From positions 3,760,501-3,824,500 of the forward strand of contig NZ_BQYI01000001.1 in assembly GCF_027923405.1 (NCBI RefSeq): a stretch of 64,000 nucleotides of DNA, given 5' to 3'. Positions 52,795 through 62,831 of this stretch are shown piece after piece. The first letter of the stretch is position 1. Each line of letters starts with the position of its first letter. Under the pieces are notes generated by a model that did not search any database, had not been told where the DNA came from, and worked only from the letters and a program-made list of their open reading frames with translations. Made by a program: the position numbers and the translations under genes. The DNA comes from Paenibacillus sp. YYML68. GTDB lineage: Bacteria > Bacillota > Bacilli > Paenibacillales > NBRC-103111.

Positions 52795-53952
52795 TCAAGC
52801 GTAACTACGTAAACGGCGAAGAACGGTTTCAACAATTTGCACCGCTTCCCGCACCTGCTCGGAGTCGTTCATCAGCCCGAGGCTGAACCGCACGGCCGAC
52901 CTCGTTCGCTCCTCCGGCAGCTTCATCGCCTTCAGCACATGCGACACCTCCAGCGAGCCTGACGTACAGGCTGAGCCGCTAGCGGCCGACACACCGGCCA
53001 TATCGAGGTTCATCAGCATCGTTTCGGTCGATACGCCTGAGAAGCTGACATTCACGATGTGCGGCAATACTCGGCTCGGGTCCGGATTTCCGTTGATCCT
53101 GAATGCGCCCGCTCCGAGACTTTGCTCCAATCCGTTTACAAGCTCTTGACGTAGTGTTGCCACCTTTTGTTTCATTTCATACCTATTATCGGAAAAAAGC
53201 TGCACCGCCCTAGCAAAGCCGACGATAGCAGGCGTATTCTCCGTGCCGGGACGACGCTTGCGCTCCTGATTACCGCCATATACTTGAGGAACGAATCGGG
53301 CCGTCCTCGCGATATACAACGCGCCGACCCCCTTCGGACCGTTCAGCTTATGGGCGGAGAAGCTCATATAGTCAACCGGAAGCTGCTTCAGATCGATCGG
53401 AACATGCGCGAGCGCCTGCACGGCGTCGACATGGAACGCAATCCCTCTCTCTCGAGCCAGCTGCCCGATCTCGTGAATCGGCTGAAGCGAGCCGACCTCG
53501 TTGTTCCCGAACATGACGCTGATCAATATCGTATTCGGACGGATCGCTTCCTTAATGTCCGTCACCGACACTTCACCGTACTTGTTCACCGGAACATAAG
53601 TCACCTCGTACCCCATCCGCTCGAGTCGCTGACAGGCATGAAGCACCGCGTGGTGCTCAATCTCGGTCGTGATAATATGGTTGCCCTTGCCCGAATAAGC
53701 TTCTACAGCGCCGAACAGCGCCATATTGTCACTCTCCGTCCCCCCGGAGGTGAACACGAGCTCATTCGGCGTACAGCCGATATAGGCCGAGATTGTGTCT
53801 CTCGCCTCCTGCACCGCGTTCCGGCTTGCTCGTCCCGCTTCATGCGTGCTCGAGGCGTTGCCGAACTGCTCGGTCCAGTAAGGAAGCATCGCAGCGACAA
53901 CTTCAGGATGCACCGGTGTCGTAGCCGCGTGGTCCAAATAAATACGTCTCAT
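52795..53952 (-). CDS. iscS: cysteine desulfurase (YrvO/IscS-type)
   Basis: A 385-residue PLP enzyme that takes sulfur from cysteine as a persulfide. It shows MRRIYLDHAATTPVHPEV at the start, EIEHHAVLHAC, the PLP lysine in SFSAHKLNGPKG, and the persulfide cysteine in ASGSACTSG. In B. subtilis YrvO feeds MnmA for tRNA 2-thiouridine; here mnmA is divergent, with cymR between. GGTGAAGG marks the ATG at 53952; the frame is open seven codons further. Confidence 0.94.
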   Translation of the reverse strand: MRRIYLDHAATTPVHPEVVAAMLPYWTEQFGNASSTHEAGRASRNAVQEARDTISAYIGCTPNELVFTSGGTESDNMALFGAVEAYSGKGNHIITTEIEHHAVLHACQRLERMGYEVTYVPVNKYGEVSVTDIKEAIRPNTILISVMFGNNEVGSLQPIHEIGQLARERGIAFHVDAVQALAHVPIDLKQLPVDYMSFSAHKLNGPKGVGALYIARTARFVPQVYGGNQERKRRPGTENTPAIVGFARAVQLFSDNRYEMKQKVATLRQELVNGLEQSLGAGAFRINGNPDPSRVLPHIVNVSFSGVSTETMLMNLDMAGVSAASGSACTSGSLEVSHVLKAMKLPEERTRSAVRFSLGLMNDSEQVREAVQIVETVLRRLRSYA

Positions 53953-53991
53953 GCCTTCACCACATTGTGTCAATTTATACTTCAGTCGAGT

Positions 53992-54423
53992 CTAGATGTA
54001 GAACATATAGCTGTCCTTGCTCTCGCCCTTATCTGTATATGTGATCAGGTCCTGCAACGTAGTAGAGTCCAGTACCTGAGCGATTCCATCTCGAATGCGT
54101 ATCCACAAATTGCGCTTGGCCGGGTCGTCCTCCTCCGTGAAGTCGACGGGACTAATCGGGCCCTCCAGCACGCGAATAATATCTCCGGACGTAATTTCCT
54201 CCGGTGCCTTCGATAATATGTAGCCGCCATATGCGCCGCGAATGCTTTTGACAAGACCGGCGTTGCGAAGCGGAGCGACCAGCTGCTCCAGATAATGCTC
54301 GGATAGCTGATGCTTTTCGGCAATGCTTTTCAATGAGGTGGGGCCTTCCCCGAACCGAGTCGCAAGCTCCATCATGATGGTCAGTCCGTATCGGCCTTTG
54401 GTAGAAATTTTCAAATCAGACAC
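53992..54423 (-). CDS. cymR: Rrf2 family cysteine metabolism repressor CymR
   Basis: A 143-residue winged-helix regulator, nearly collinear with B. subtilis CymR: LKISTKGRYGLTIMMEL at the start, LSEHYLEQLVAPLRNAGLV as recognition region, GAYGGYIL wing, and DIIRVLEGPISPV. It lacks the three cysteines that bind Fe-S in IscR, which fits CymR. CymR binds with CysK to repress cysteine and sulfur uptake genes. It lies 39 bp upstream of iscS. Confidence 0.93.
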   Translation of the reverse strand: MSDLKISTKGRYGLTIMMELATRFGEGPTSLKSIAEKHQLSEHYLEQLVAPLRNAGLVKSIRGAYGGYILSKAPEEITSGDIIRVLEGPISPVDFTEEDDPAKRNLWIRIRDGIAQVLDSTTLQDLITYTDKGESKDSYMFYI

Positions 54424-54516
54424 CTCGTTTACATATCATACATTTTTGTATCTTTTCTATCCTAACATAAAATGGCCGCCTATGGGTGAAAAAACAATGT
54501 CGAACTCGTAAAAAAT

Positions 54517-54545
54517 TTTATATTCTGTTCGATACTATGTATAAT
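54517..54545 (+). promoter_or_regulatory. mnmA promoter
   Basis: TTTATA (54517-54522), 17-bp spacer and TATAAT (54540-54545), 36 bp before the mnmA ATG. Confidence 0.6.
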
Positions 54546-54562
54546 AGCGTAAAGGTTATTGA

Positions 54563-55663
<1,101 letters not shown>

Positions 55664-55670
55664 GAAGAAT

Positions 55671-55705
55671 AACCGTCACCATCCGACTGGAGGTGACGGT
55701 TTTTT
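55671..55705 (+). terminator. intrinsic terminator of mnmA
   Basis: AACCGTCACC / GGTGACGGTT with an 11-base loop and a run of six T, 7 bp after the stop. Confidence 0.92.
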
Positions 55706-55735
55706 GCATTTTATTTCCCGGGACATAATGGAAAA

Positions 55736-57091
55736 TCATTCGCCTTGTACCTGTCTCCTATCGCTGAACTGCTGCCGGTCCTCGAGCCGTCGAACGGTTA
55801 CGCGGGATATGCGCAAATGCTCGATCTCCTCAACAGCGAACCGGTACATGTCACCCCACTCGACATATTGCAGACGTGTCGGCGGCATCTCGACCTGTGC
55901 GTAGATCCAGCCGCCAACGGTGTCGTAATCATCCGATTCAATCGACAGCCCGAAATAGCTGTTCACCTCTTCGATCAGCATTCTGCCGTCAATGGAGAAG
56001 CTGCCGTCTTCTCTTCGCTCGATACGAGGACGCTCCTCGTCGAATTCATCCTGTATTTCCCCTACGATCTCTTCAATAATATCCTCGAAGGTGACAAGAC
56101 CGCTCGTGCCGCCGAACTCATCGATGAGCAGCGCCATCTGTGCCTTGCGCTTCTGCATCAGCTTCAGCAGTGCACTGATCTGCATCGACTGGGGCACCTT
56201 CAGAATCGGACGAATGATCGCCGAGAGCTCTCCATCCTCCTCCTGCAGCTTGAGCAGATCCTTCATATGAACGAAGCCGCCAATGTTGTCCTTATCTGGA
56301 CTACATACCGGATAGCGGGTATGCATTTCACTGATCGCGATACTTCGGTTCTCCTCGAACGGAAGGCTAGCGTACAGACATACCATCTCTGTTCGGGGGA
56401 TCATAATTTCTCGTGCACTCGTTACTGTAAATTCGAAGATGTTGTCAACGAGTGCCATCTCGACGTTATCGATCAGCCCGCTCTGGTTGCTCTCCTTCAG
56501 CATGACGCGCAGCTCTTCCTCCGTATGCACGATGCGGTGCTCCTGCTGCGGCTCAATGCCCCATAAGCGAAGCAGTCGAACAGACAGCCATTCGATCGGA
56601 ACGATCATCGGATACATCAGCTTCAGGAACGCAGCAAGCGGCAGCACAGCCGCTGCGCTGACGCGCTCAGGCTTATGGATGGCATACATGCGGGGAAGCT
56701 GCTCGCCAATGAGCAGATGAAGCCCGGACATCAGCAGGAAGGCCGAGATGAAGGAGATGGATGCTGTAAGAGGCTCCGGTGCCCCTAGCGGAGCGAGCTG
56801 CGGCTGAAGCACGGAATAGAACGCCGGCTCCATCATCCAGCCGAGTCCAAGCGTGGTCATCGTCAGACCGAGACGGCAGACGGATAAGTACGAATCCAGC
56901 TTGCCTGTCATCGTTCCAGGCCAGTGGGATCGACTTGAGGCTGGAGCTGACGCTGAGGCAGCTAACCTCTCAAGCTTACTGCGTGACGCCTTCACTAAGG
57001 CGAATTGGGCCGCGACGAAGAAAGCATGCAAACCAAGCAACACGACAATCATCAGAGCATGTACCCACTGGGGGTATGGATCACTTTCCAC
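55736..57091 (-). CDS. CNNM/CBS domain membrane protein (HlyC/CorC family)
   Basis: A 451-residue protein with a DUF21/CNNM membrane domain (about 1-180, several helices), two CBS domains (EIMIPRTEMVCLYASLPFEE opens the first) and a C-terminal CorC_HlyC domain ending near ISRVTVRRLEDRQQF. Relatives are linked to Mg2+ or Co2+ efflux; the haemolysin name is historical. It starts with GTG at 57091 behind GGAAGGTGA. It converges on mnmA. Confidence 0.9.
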   Translation of the reverse strand: MESDPYPQWVHALMIVVLLGLHAFFVAAQFALVKASRSKLERLAASASAPASSRSHWPGTMTGKLDSYLSVCRLGLTMTTLGLGWMMEPAFYSVLQPQLAPLGAPEPLTASISFISAFLLMSGLHLLIGEQLPRMYAIHKPERVSAAAVLPLAAFLKLMYPMIVPIEWLSVRLLRLWGIEPQQEHRIVHTEEELRVMLKESNQSGLIDNVEMALVDNIFEFTVTSAREIMIPRTEMVCLYASLPFEENRSIAISEMHTRYPVCSPDKDNIGGFVHMKDLLKLQEEDGELSAIIRPILKVPQSMQISALLKLMQKRKAQMALLIDEFGGTSGLVTFEDIIEEIVGEIQDEFDEERPRIERREDGSFSIDGRMLIEEVNSYFGLSIESDDYDTVGGWIYAQVEMPPTRLQYVEWGDMYRFAVEEIEHLRISRVTVRRLEDRQQFSDRRQVQGE

Positions 57092-57366
57092 GCTTCATCA
57101 CCTTCCTGGCTCAAGATGTATAGGTCCGAATTAAGCTTCTATTCATACCCTATACATTTGAGGTTTGGCCTAGAACTCCAAATCGCCAGTTCGAGGACAG
57201 CTCCATTTCATCACGGTCGGGAATATGCTAAAATAATAGAGATATAGAAACATTTGTTCCATGTAATAGAACTTCCGTTAAGCCAACAGCGATTCGTTCA
57301 CATATAGTGCCGCGAGGAGATTTATCTCTCCCTACATGAAGATACGAAAAACTAAGGAGGCCTGTT

Positions 57367-59184
57367 ATGGCGCAAATAATAAATAATAAAAGCAAAGCTT
57401 TGGATAAGCCACCTACGTTTCTAATGGGTGAGCATGATTTCGTGTCGCACATGTCAGGATCTGCTGCATACGTGGATAAGACAAGATTCATACAAAGGTG
57501 GTGGGATAGCGGGGCCAAGGTTACCTTGATAGTTCGTCCTAGACGCTTCACCAAAACTACAGTCTTGGACATGACTAATTCCTATTTTGACCCGATCAAA
57601 AAAGGATGGTTTAAGGAGCTAGACATCAATAACTTGGCAAGTCCCGAACTGCTATCTGCAAGGGATCATTGTGACTCTATATTGCTGTCCTTTAAAGATA
57701 TTGACGCTAGTACATTGTTTGGTCTTGCCACTGGATTACGAAATTGCTTTTCTACATTATTCATGCGCTATCAAAAGCAGTTTGTGCAATTCAAGCTCAT
57801 CTATGGCGAAATACCCATGCAGCCAAACCCATCTACTACTACAACAACTATTAAGCAATTCATTCAAAGCTTGACCAGCTTAGTGACTGCTTTTTTGGAA
57901 TATATGCACTTAACAGAGGAAAAGAAGTTTATCATATTGGTGGATGAATATGACAGAGTTCTAGAGACTGCGGACGCTACAAAAGACAGGGAGCATTTTG
58001 ACCAGGTTCTGTTAATTTACAGTCAAATCCTAAGTGCATTATTTAAAGACAAATCATACTTGGAGAAGGCGTTGCTCACAGGTGTTCTTCCTTTGGCAGC
58101 AAACAGTATCCTTAGCTCGTTTAATAATGCAATAAGGGACTCATTCCTTCAAAGTAAGTATAACGATATATTCGGATTTACTTATGAAGAGGTTAATATA
58201 TTAACTGGGAGCTGGATGTCCGACGACGACAAAGATCGGATGTTCTCCCTAATTGATTTCTACAATTCTGGAAACAAAGAGATATTAAACCCCTGGAGCG
58301 TGATGACGTTTATCGAATCTGTAAAACGAGGGGAACCGTCCACGTCTAATACTTGGGTTACTACGGGTAAGTCTGAGTGGATCCAGTACTATAATGATCT
58401 ATCAAGTGAGGACATAAAAAACGTTAGTCTTCTCCTAACAGGTGACAGTGTGAGTACCAAATTAAATGATGCGATAGGCTACAGCGATCGCGTGGATAAC
58501 TTCAGCAACTTTTTGACATATGCGTTCTACACGGGCTACTTGACTTACACAGAAAGCACCGGTGAGTTTGTGTCGCTAAGGGTCCCTAACAAAGAGGTTG
58601 AAGCAGCTTGGATTCACAACTTAAAACTTCTGGTTCGGATCGGAAAGCGCATCGACTGGTCCGAGATTCTTAATCATCTAGACTCCACTGACGAGAGCTG
58701 CGGCAGGCTGTCCAGAGTACTGCACGATATGTTTGACGAGTCTGCGAGCTATATGGATTTGAAGGGTGAAAATTCTTACCACATGTGGGTACTCGGATTG
58801 ATGTGCTCTTTGTCCCACAAGTATGTAGTTCGATCAAATCGAGAAGCAGGTAGAGGCCGATTTGACATCGCGTTAACCCCCTTAGACGGCCCGCTAAGAA
58901 ATTATGTATTCGAGTTAAAGGAGTCTTCCAAAGCAACCAACCTTGAGAGGGATGCGGATATAGCTATCGCACAAGTTAAAGACAACAGATACTATAGATT
59001 TTTTGAAAATAAGAATGATATTGTGATTATCGGCTTGTCTGCCTATAAGAAAGATTTTTGCGCTAAAGTGGAGATTTACACTCGCGAGGAGTTAGTGGAG
59101 TACTACGAGCGTAAAGCACAAGAAGACCGCAATCAAGCTTACAAAAAGGAACAGTTGCAGAGAATGGACATGGATCTTCGGTGA
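57367..59184 (+). CDS. AAA-ATPase-like / PD-(D/E)XK nuclease protein, probably acquired
   Basis: A 605-residue protein of the AAA-ATPase-like (PF09820) plus PD-(D/E)XK nuclease (PF08011, DUF1703) family. FVDKTRFI-like start (AYVDKTRFIQRWW) leads to a P-loop site VRPRRFTKTTVLDM in which the usual GK[ST] glycine is Thr62. Walker B is IILVDEYDRVL (Asp193-Glu194). The nuclease core is GRGRFDIAL followed by YVFELKESS (Asp and E-x-K). Codons are much AT-richer than those of the neighbours, roughly 40% GC by eye, pointing to transfer. AAGGAGG supports the ATG. No partner gene is seen. Biological role unknown; defence or mobile-element functions are possible. Confidence 0.82.
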   Translation: MAQIINNKSKALDKPPTFLMGEHDFVSHMSGSAAYVDKTRFIQRWWDSGAKVTLIVRPRRFTKTTVLDMTNSYFDPIKKGWFKELDINNLASPELLSARDHCDSILLSFKDIDASTLFGLATGLRNCFSTLFMRYQKQFVQFKLIYGEIPMQPNPSTTTTTIKQFIQSLTSLVTAFLEYMHLTEEKKFIILVDEYDRVLETADATKDREHFDQVLLIYSQILSALFKDKSYLEKALLTGVLPLAANSILSSFNNAIRDSFLQSKYNDIFGFTYEEVNILTGSWMSDDDKDRMFSLIDFYNSGNKEILNPWSVMTFIESVKRGEPSTSNTWVTTGKSEWIQYYNDLSSEDIKNVSLLLTGDSVSTKLNDAIGYSDRVDNFSNFLTYAFYTGYLTYTESTGEFVSLRVPNKEVEAAWIHNLKLLVRIGKRIDWSEILNHLDSTDESCGRLSRVLHDMFDESASYMDLKGENSYHMWVLGLMCSLSHKYVVRSNREAGRGRFDIALTPLDGPLRNYVFELKESSKATNLERDADIAIAQVKDNRYYRFFENKNDIVIIGLSAYKKDFCAKVEIYTREELVEYYERKAQEDRNQAYKKEQLQRMDMDLR

Positions 59185-59245
59185 TAAAATGAATGGGGTT
59201 TGATACTCCAATGGGTTGCAAGCCACAAGTACTTGTTAACATTAC

Positions 59246-59259
59246 GGCAAGCCTCGAAT
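59246..59259. repeat. fragment of the hairpin repeat flank
   Basis: GGCAAGCCTCGAAT is identical to the flank of copies 1 and 2, but without the hairpin. A 12-bp palindrome ACAAGTACTTGT lies at 59225-59236. Both sit between the acquired nuclease gene and mgsA. Confidence 0.5.
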
Positions 59260-59313
59260 ATGTCTAACGACAGATTAATAGCCTAATCCTGAAGTAAAGT
59301 GAGCGTACTGAAC

Positions 59314-60576
59314 ATGGACCTATTCGAAATGAACTATGAAGAGGAGCGCCGCAGCATTCAGCCATTATCCGAGCGGTTCCGCCCCTTGACACTTGACGAT
59401 ATCGCCGGGCAGCAGCATCTGCTCGGCAAGGGCAAGCTGCTGCGAAGCCTCATCGAGCAGGATCGCGTCACCTCGATGATCTTGCAGGGACCGCCCTCCT
59501 CGGGCAAAACGACAATCGCTACCGTCATCAGCCTCCTGACCAAGGCTCACTTCGTCAAGCTGAACGCCGTCTCGCTCACCGTCGCAGAGCTGCGCAACGT
59601 ATTCGCCAGAGCGCTCGACGAGCAGAAGCTGTACGGACAGAATACGATCGTCTTCATTGACGAGATCCACGCGATGAAATCGAACGTTCAAGAGGCGCTC
59701 TTACCCGTCGTCGAGAACGGAACGATCGTGCTGATGGGCGCGACAACGGAGTCGATTGCCCATGACATCATCCCTCCGCTTGCCTCGCGCTGCCGCATCT
59801 ACAGGCTGGAGACGCTGTCGGAGAACGACATCAAGAAGGTAATCACGAAGGCGCTGGCCGATGAGGAGAGAGGGCTTGGGAAGCTGAAGGTGAAGCTCGA
59901 GCCGGAGGCGCTCGACTATGTGGCGGATATTTGCAACGGAGATATTCGCAATGCGCTCAATGCGCTGGAGAACGCCGTGTACAGCTTGACTGAGTCGGAC
60001 ACCGTGACCCTCGCGACGGTGCAGGAGGTGTATCAATTCCGCACGAATGCGGTAACGACAAGCGACGTATACAATTTGACCTCCGCCTTCTGCAAGAGCA
60101 TCCGCGGCAGTCATTCCGACGCAGCTGTATATTGGCTAGCCCGCCTGCTCGAATCCGGTGTTGACCCGATATACATTGTACGCCGCATGGTCGTGCACGC
60201 GAGCGAGGATATTGGCATGGCCAATCCGCATGCGCTGCAGATCGCGCTGGCCGCCAAGGACGCGGTACAGTTCGTCGGCATGCCCGAGGCGCGCATTCCG
60301 CTCGCCCAGGCGGTCATCTATTTATGCGAGAGTCCGAAGTCGAATTCGGCGTACAAGGCGATCGCGAAGGCGCTAGACACCGTGCGCAGCACCCGCGCCT
60401 ACCCGGTGCCCGACAACATCAAGGACGGCTCCAAGTCGTACATTAACCCCATCGACAATCCCGGAAGCCGAGTCCAATATATGCCTGAGGAGCTGCAGGG
60501 GCTCGAGCTGTACAAGCCGCAGAACAGTGGTGTTGAGGCGAAAATTTACGCGAAGCGGCAGCCATCACAGCGCTGA
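59314..60576 (+). CDS. mgsA: replication-associated recombination protein MgsA/RarA
   Basis: A 420-residue AAA+ clamp-loader-like protein (YrvN type). It shows SERFRPLTLDDIAGQQHLLG, Walker A GPPSSGKTT, Walker B IVFIDEIH, MGATTES as sensor 1, and the C-terminal MgsA tetramerisation domain (MVVHASEDIGMANPHALQIA). It acts at stalled replication forks. The ATG at 59314 lies 10 bp behind AAAGTGAG; the in-frame GTG at 59299 is the alternative. The extra N-terminal MDLFEMNYEEERR is not in B. subtilis YrvN. Confidence 0.92.
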   Translation: MDLFEMNYEEERRSIQPLSERFRPLTLDDIAGQQHLLGKGKLLRSLIEQDRVTSMILQGPPSSGKTTIATVISLLTKAHFVKLNAVSLTVAELRNVFARALDEQKLYGQNTIVFIDEIHAMKSNVQEALLPVVENGTIVLMGATTESIAHDIIPPLASRCRIYRLETLSENDIKKVITKALADEERGLGKLKVKLEPEALDYVADICNGDIRNALNALENAVYSLTESDTVTLATVQEVYQFRTNAVTTSDVYNLTSAFCKSIRGSHSDAAVYWLARLLESGVDPIYIVRRMVVHASEDIGMANPHALQIALAAKDAVQFVGMPEARIPLAQAVIYLCESPKSNSAYKAIAKALDTVRSTRAYPVPDNIKDGSKSYINPIDNPGSRVQYMPEELQGLELYKPQNSGVEAKIYAKRQPSQR

Positions 60577-60595
60577 CCTTATACTGAAGCATAGG

Positions 60596-60615
60596 AAAAA
60601 AGCCGTGTCACGGCT
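60596..60615 (-). terminator. intrinsic terminator of the 153-residue membrane protein gene
   Basis: Minus-strand AGCCG-TGACA-CGGCT followed by six T, beginning right at the stop codon. Confidence 0.75.
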
Positions 60616-61076
60616 CAGCCCCAGTGGCCGATCGACACGGCATTACGATCACGCAGCAGATCTATCACATCCTCAGCCTGTTCACGCTGGCATTCTAAGA
60701 TGACGACCACATCCTGCGCTTCCTCAGCTCTACGCAGCTTCAGCTGCTTCCACCTGCGGAATACGAGCGCTTCACATAGACCTCCAAGCAGCCCACCGAC
60801 AGCAAGTCCAATGAGTCCCCATATAATCGGCCCCCACGTCCAGATGAAGCCGGCCGAGGCGCCGAGAACAGCGAATACGGTTCCCAAGACGGCGGGACCG
60901 TCCAGCAGACTGACCCCGTCCGAATGGTTCATCGTGTCGAATACATGGATCGCCTTCGGCTTCTGACGATCGAGCGGTACGGCTGCGATGGAGCTGCTTG
61001 CTATTCCTTTTTTCTCCAGATCGCTTATTGCCATCTCCAGCTCTATCGAATATTGAAACGTCGCTACAATGTACAT
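60615..61076 (-). CDS. glycine-zipper membrane protein
   Basis: A 153-residue protein: an N-terminal ferredoxin-like stretch (MYIVATFQYSIELEMAISDL), two glycine-rich membrane segments (VLGTVFAVLGASAGFIW and IIWGLIGLAVGGLLGGL) and a C-terminal alpha-beta part (VVVILECQREQAEDVIDLL). This layout is like general-stress-protein-17M or DUF1269 proteins. Its start overlaps the stop of the 262-residue gene upstream. Function unknown. Confidence 0.7.
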   Translation of the reverse strand: MYIVATFQYSIELEMAISDLEKKGIASSSIAAVPLDRQKPKAIHVFDTMNHSDGVSLLDGPAVLGTVFAVLGASAGFIWTWGPIIWGLIGLAVGGLLGGLCEALVFRRWKQLKLRRAEEAQDVVVILECQREQAEDVIDLLRDRNAVSIGHWG

Positions 61077-61864
61077 TAGTCCCTCCGTGCCAAGCCGGAG
61101 CCTAAGATTGGAGTCAATTGCTGATAGTGATCCACCAGCCAGCTGCGCTGTACGCGCGCGAACAGCTTGTTATACTCGACCGAGTAGATGTAAGCGTCGA
61201 AGGCAGCAAAGCAGTAGATCGAGGGCATGAATAAAGCCCATTGCGGGTCGAGACTCGGGATGCTGCTCCAGTCACCCATCGCTGCGGTCAGCAAGCCGTC
61301 CATGAAGTTGGAGTAATACGACAGAACAATCCAGCCTGCCAGAAGGAAGAAGCCGTTCGGAATCCGGTGCAGATACAATTGGCCAAGTCCGGGCATCAGT
61401 AAAGACCATACAAGAGCAAGCCAGGGTATGCGCCGATCTAAATATTTCATTACGACAGAGCTTAGCTGGTAGAAGCCTACCCGACAGTTCTCCCGATCGG
61501 CCATCACATACAGCTTATTCTGCTCCACCGTCGTCCGATAGCTATCCCAGATCGCATACACGTATACAGCAATGTATAGTAGCACCCACTTGTGATTAAT
61601 GACCTGCTGAGCTTCCTTAAACCGCCCCGTGAAGGAAAGTACCATCGCCTCATTAATGCGTGAGTGAACATTGATTAGCACCTCCCATAATATTAAAATG
61701 AATCCTTTCACATGAAGGCCAAGCTGCAAATGACCAAAGCCCGGAAATGCCGCTGACCACCAGGCAGTTACCCAAGGATTACGTAGGTGCAAAATATTAA
61801 TGTTCATCGTGCTCATATACGCAAGTAGCCGCTGCGTCGTACCTGTTTCTGTCGTCTTCGTCAT
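61076..61864 (-). CDS. polytopic membrane protein with internal duplication
   Basis: A 262-residue membrane protein with two similar halves. NPWVTAWWSAAFPGFGHLQL is mirrored by IPWLALVWSLLMPGLGQLYL, and WDSYRTTVEQNKLY by FDAYIYSVEYNKLF. Each half has about two or three helices and a PGxGxLxL turn as in TM2-domain-like proteins. GGAGAG marks the ATG at 61864. It is coupled to the glycine-zipper gene. No family name is assigned. Confidence 0.7.
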   Translation of the reverse strand: MTKTTETGTTQRLLAYMSTMNINILHLRNPWVTAWWSAAFPGFGHLQLGLHVKGFILILWEVLINVHSRINEAMVLSFTGRFKEAQQVINHKWVLLYIAVYVYAIWDSYRTTVEQNKLYVMADRENCRVGFYQLSSVVMKYLDRRIPWLALVWSLLMPGLGQLYLHRIPNGFFLLAGWIVLSYYSNFMDGLLTAAMGDWSSIPSLDPQWALFMPSIYCFAAFDAYIYSVEYNKLFARVQRSWLVDHYQQLTPILGSGLARRD

Positions 61865-61932
61865 ACGCATCTCTCCATACTCATTCGTTATGGTTAGCAT
61901 GCCCCGATTTACATATTATTTACATCTTGGTC

Positions 61933-61976
61933 AAAAAGAAAAGCCGCGACCTGCCCTGTAAGGCAGATCGCGGCTT
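61933..61976 (-). terminator. intrinsic terminator of tcdA
   Basis: Minus-strand AAGCCGCGA-CTGCC / GGCAG-TCGCGGCTT followed by TTCTTTTT, about 70 bp after the tcdA stop. Confidence 0.9.
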
Positions 61977-62044
61977 AATCCGCGGTTATATGAGCTTCGA
62001 TATGGCTCGGTAAGCGTTGATGAGATCGGTGTGCTTCGCAATGC

Positions 62045-62800
62045 TTACGCTTGAATGTCGGCCTTAGCCAGCATATCGCGCACGGCGACGCTAACCATGA
62101 TGAGCCCAGCGACTGGCGGCACGAACGCGTTGCTCGCCGGAGGCTGCTGCGCCTTGCGAATTTCCGGCGCATTCTCCGGGACGATACGCTGCGTCACGTC
62201 CTCGCGCGGCTTCATCGGCGTCTCGGTCGAGAAGACGACCTTGACGCCGCGCGTAATGCCCTCCTTGCGGAGCTTGTGGCGAATAACGCGGGCGAGCGGA
62301 TCGACTGACGTCTTCGAGATGTCCGCCACCTGGAACTTCGTCGGGTCCATCTTGTTCGCCGCGCCCATGCTCGAGATGAGCGAGATGCGGCGGCGACGGC
62401 ATTCCTTGATCAGATGAATCTTGTAGCTGATCGTGTCGGAGGCGTCCAGCACGTAGTCGAGCGGATAGGCGAATAGCTGCTCGTACGTCTCCTCGGTATA
62501 GAACATCTTGAGCGCGATACAATCGCACTCCGGATTAATTTGCAGGATACGGTCGCGCATGAGCTCCGCCTTCGGCTGACCGACGGTCGTAACGAGGGCG
62601 TGAATTTGCCGATTCACGTTCGTAATGTCGACGACGTCCTTGTCGATCAGGATCAATCTACCGACGCCCGTGCGTGCGAGCGCCTCAGCTGCGATCGAGC
62701 CGACGCCGCCGATTCCGAGCACAGCTACCGTGCTGTTCTTCATCACATCGAGCCCTTCCGGGCCGATTGCAAGCTCCGTTCGCGAAAATTGATGCAGCAT
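62045..62800 (-). CDS. tcdA: tRNA threonylcarbamoyladenosine dehydratase TcdA
   Basis: A 251-residue E1/MoeB-like enzyme (YrvM) that cyclises t6A37 in tRNA using ATP. It shows MLHQFSRTELAIGPEGLDV, the nucleotide-binding GIGGVGSIAAEALARTGVG, LIDKDVVDITNVNRQ, and ISSMGAANKMDPTKF. AAGGAG precedes the ATG at 62800; the upstream in-frame Ser-rich extension is not conserved. It lies 31 bp after aspS, as in B. subtilis. Confidence 0.95.
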   Translation of the reverse strand: MLHQFSRTELAIGPEGLDVMKNSTVAVLGIGGVGSIAAEALARTGVGRLILIDKDVVDITNVNRQIHALVTTVGQPKAELMRDRILQINPECDCIALKMFYTEETYEQLFAYPLDYVLDASDTISYKIHLIKECRRRRISLISSMGAANKMDPTKFQVADISKTSVDPLARVIRHKLRKEGITRGVKVVFSTETPMKPREDVTQRIVPENAPEIRKAQQPPASNAFVPPVAGLIMVSVAVRDMLAKADIQA

Positions 62801-62831
62801 GACGCTGTCAACTCCTTTGAAGTGTAACGAG

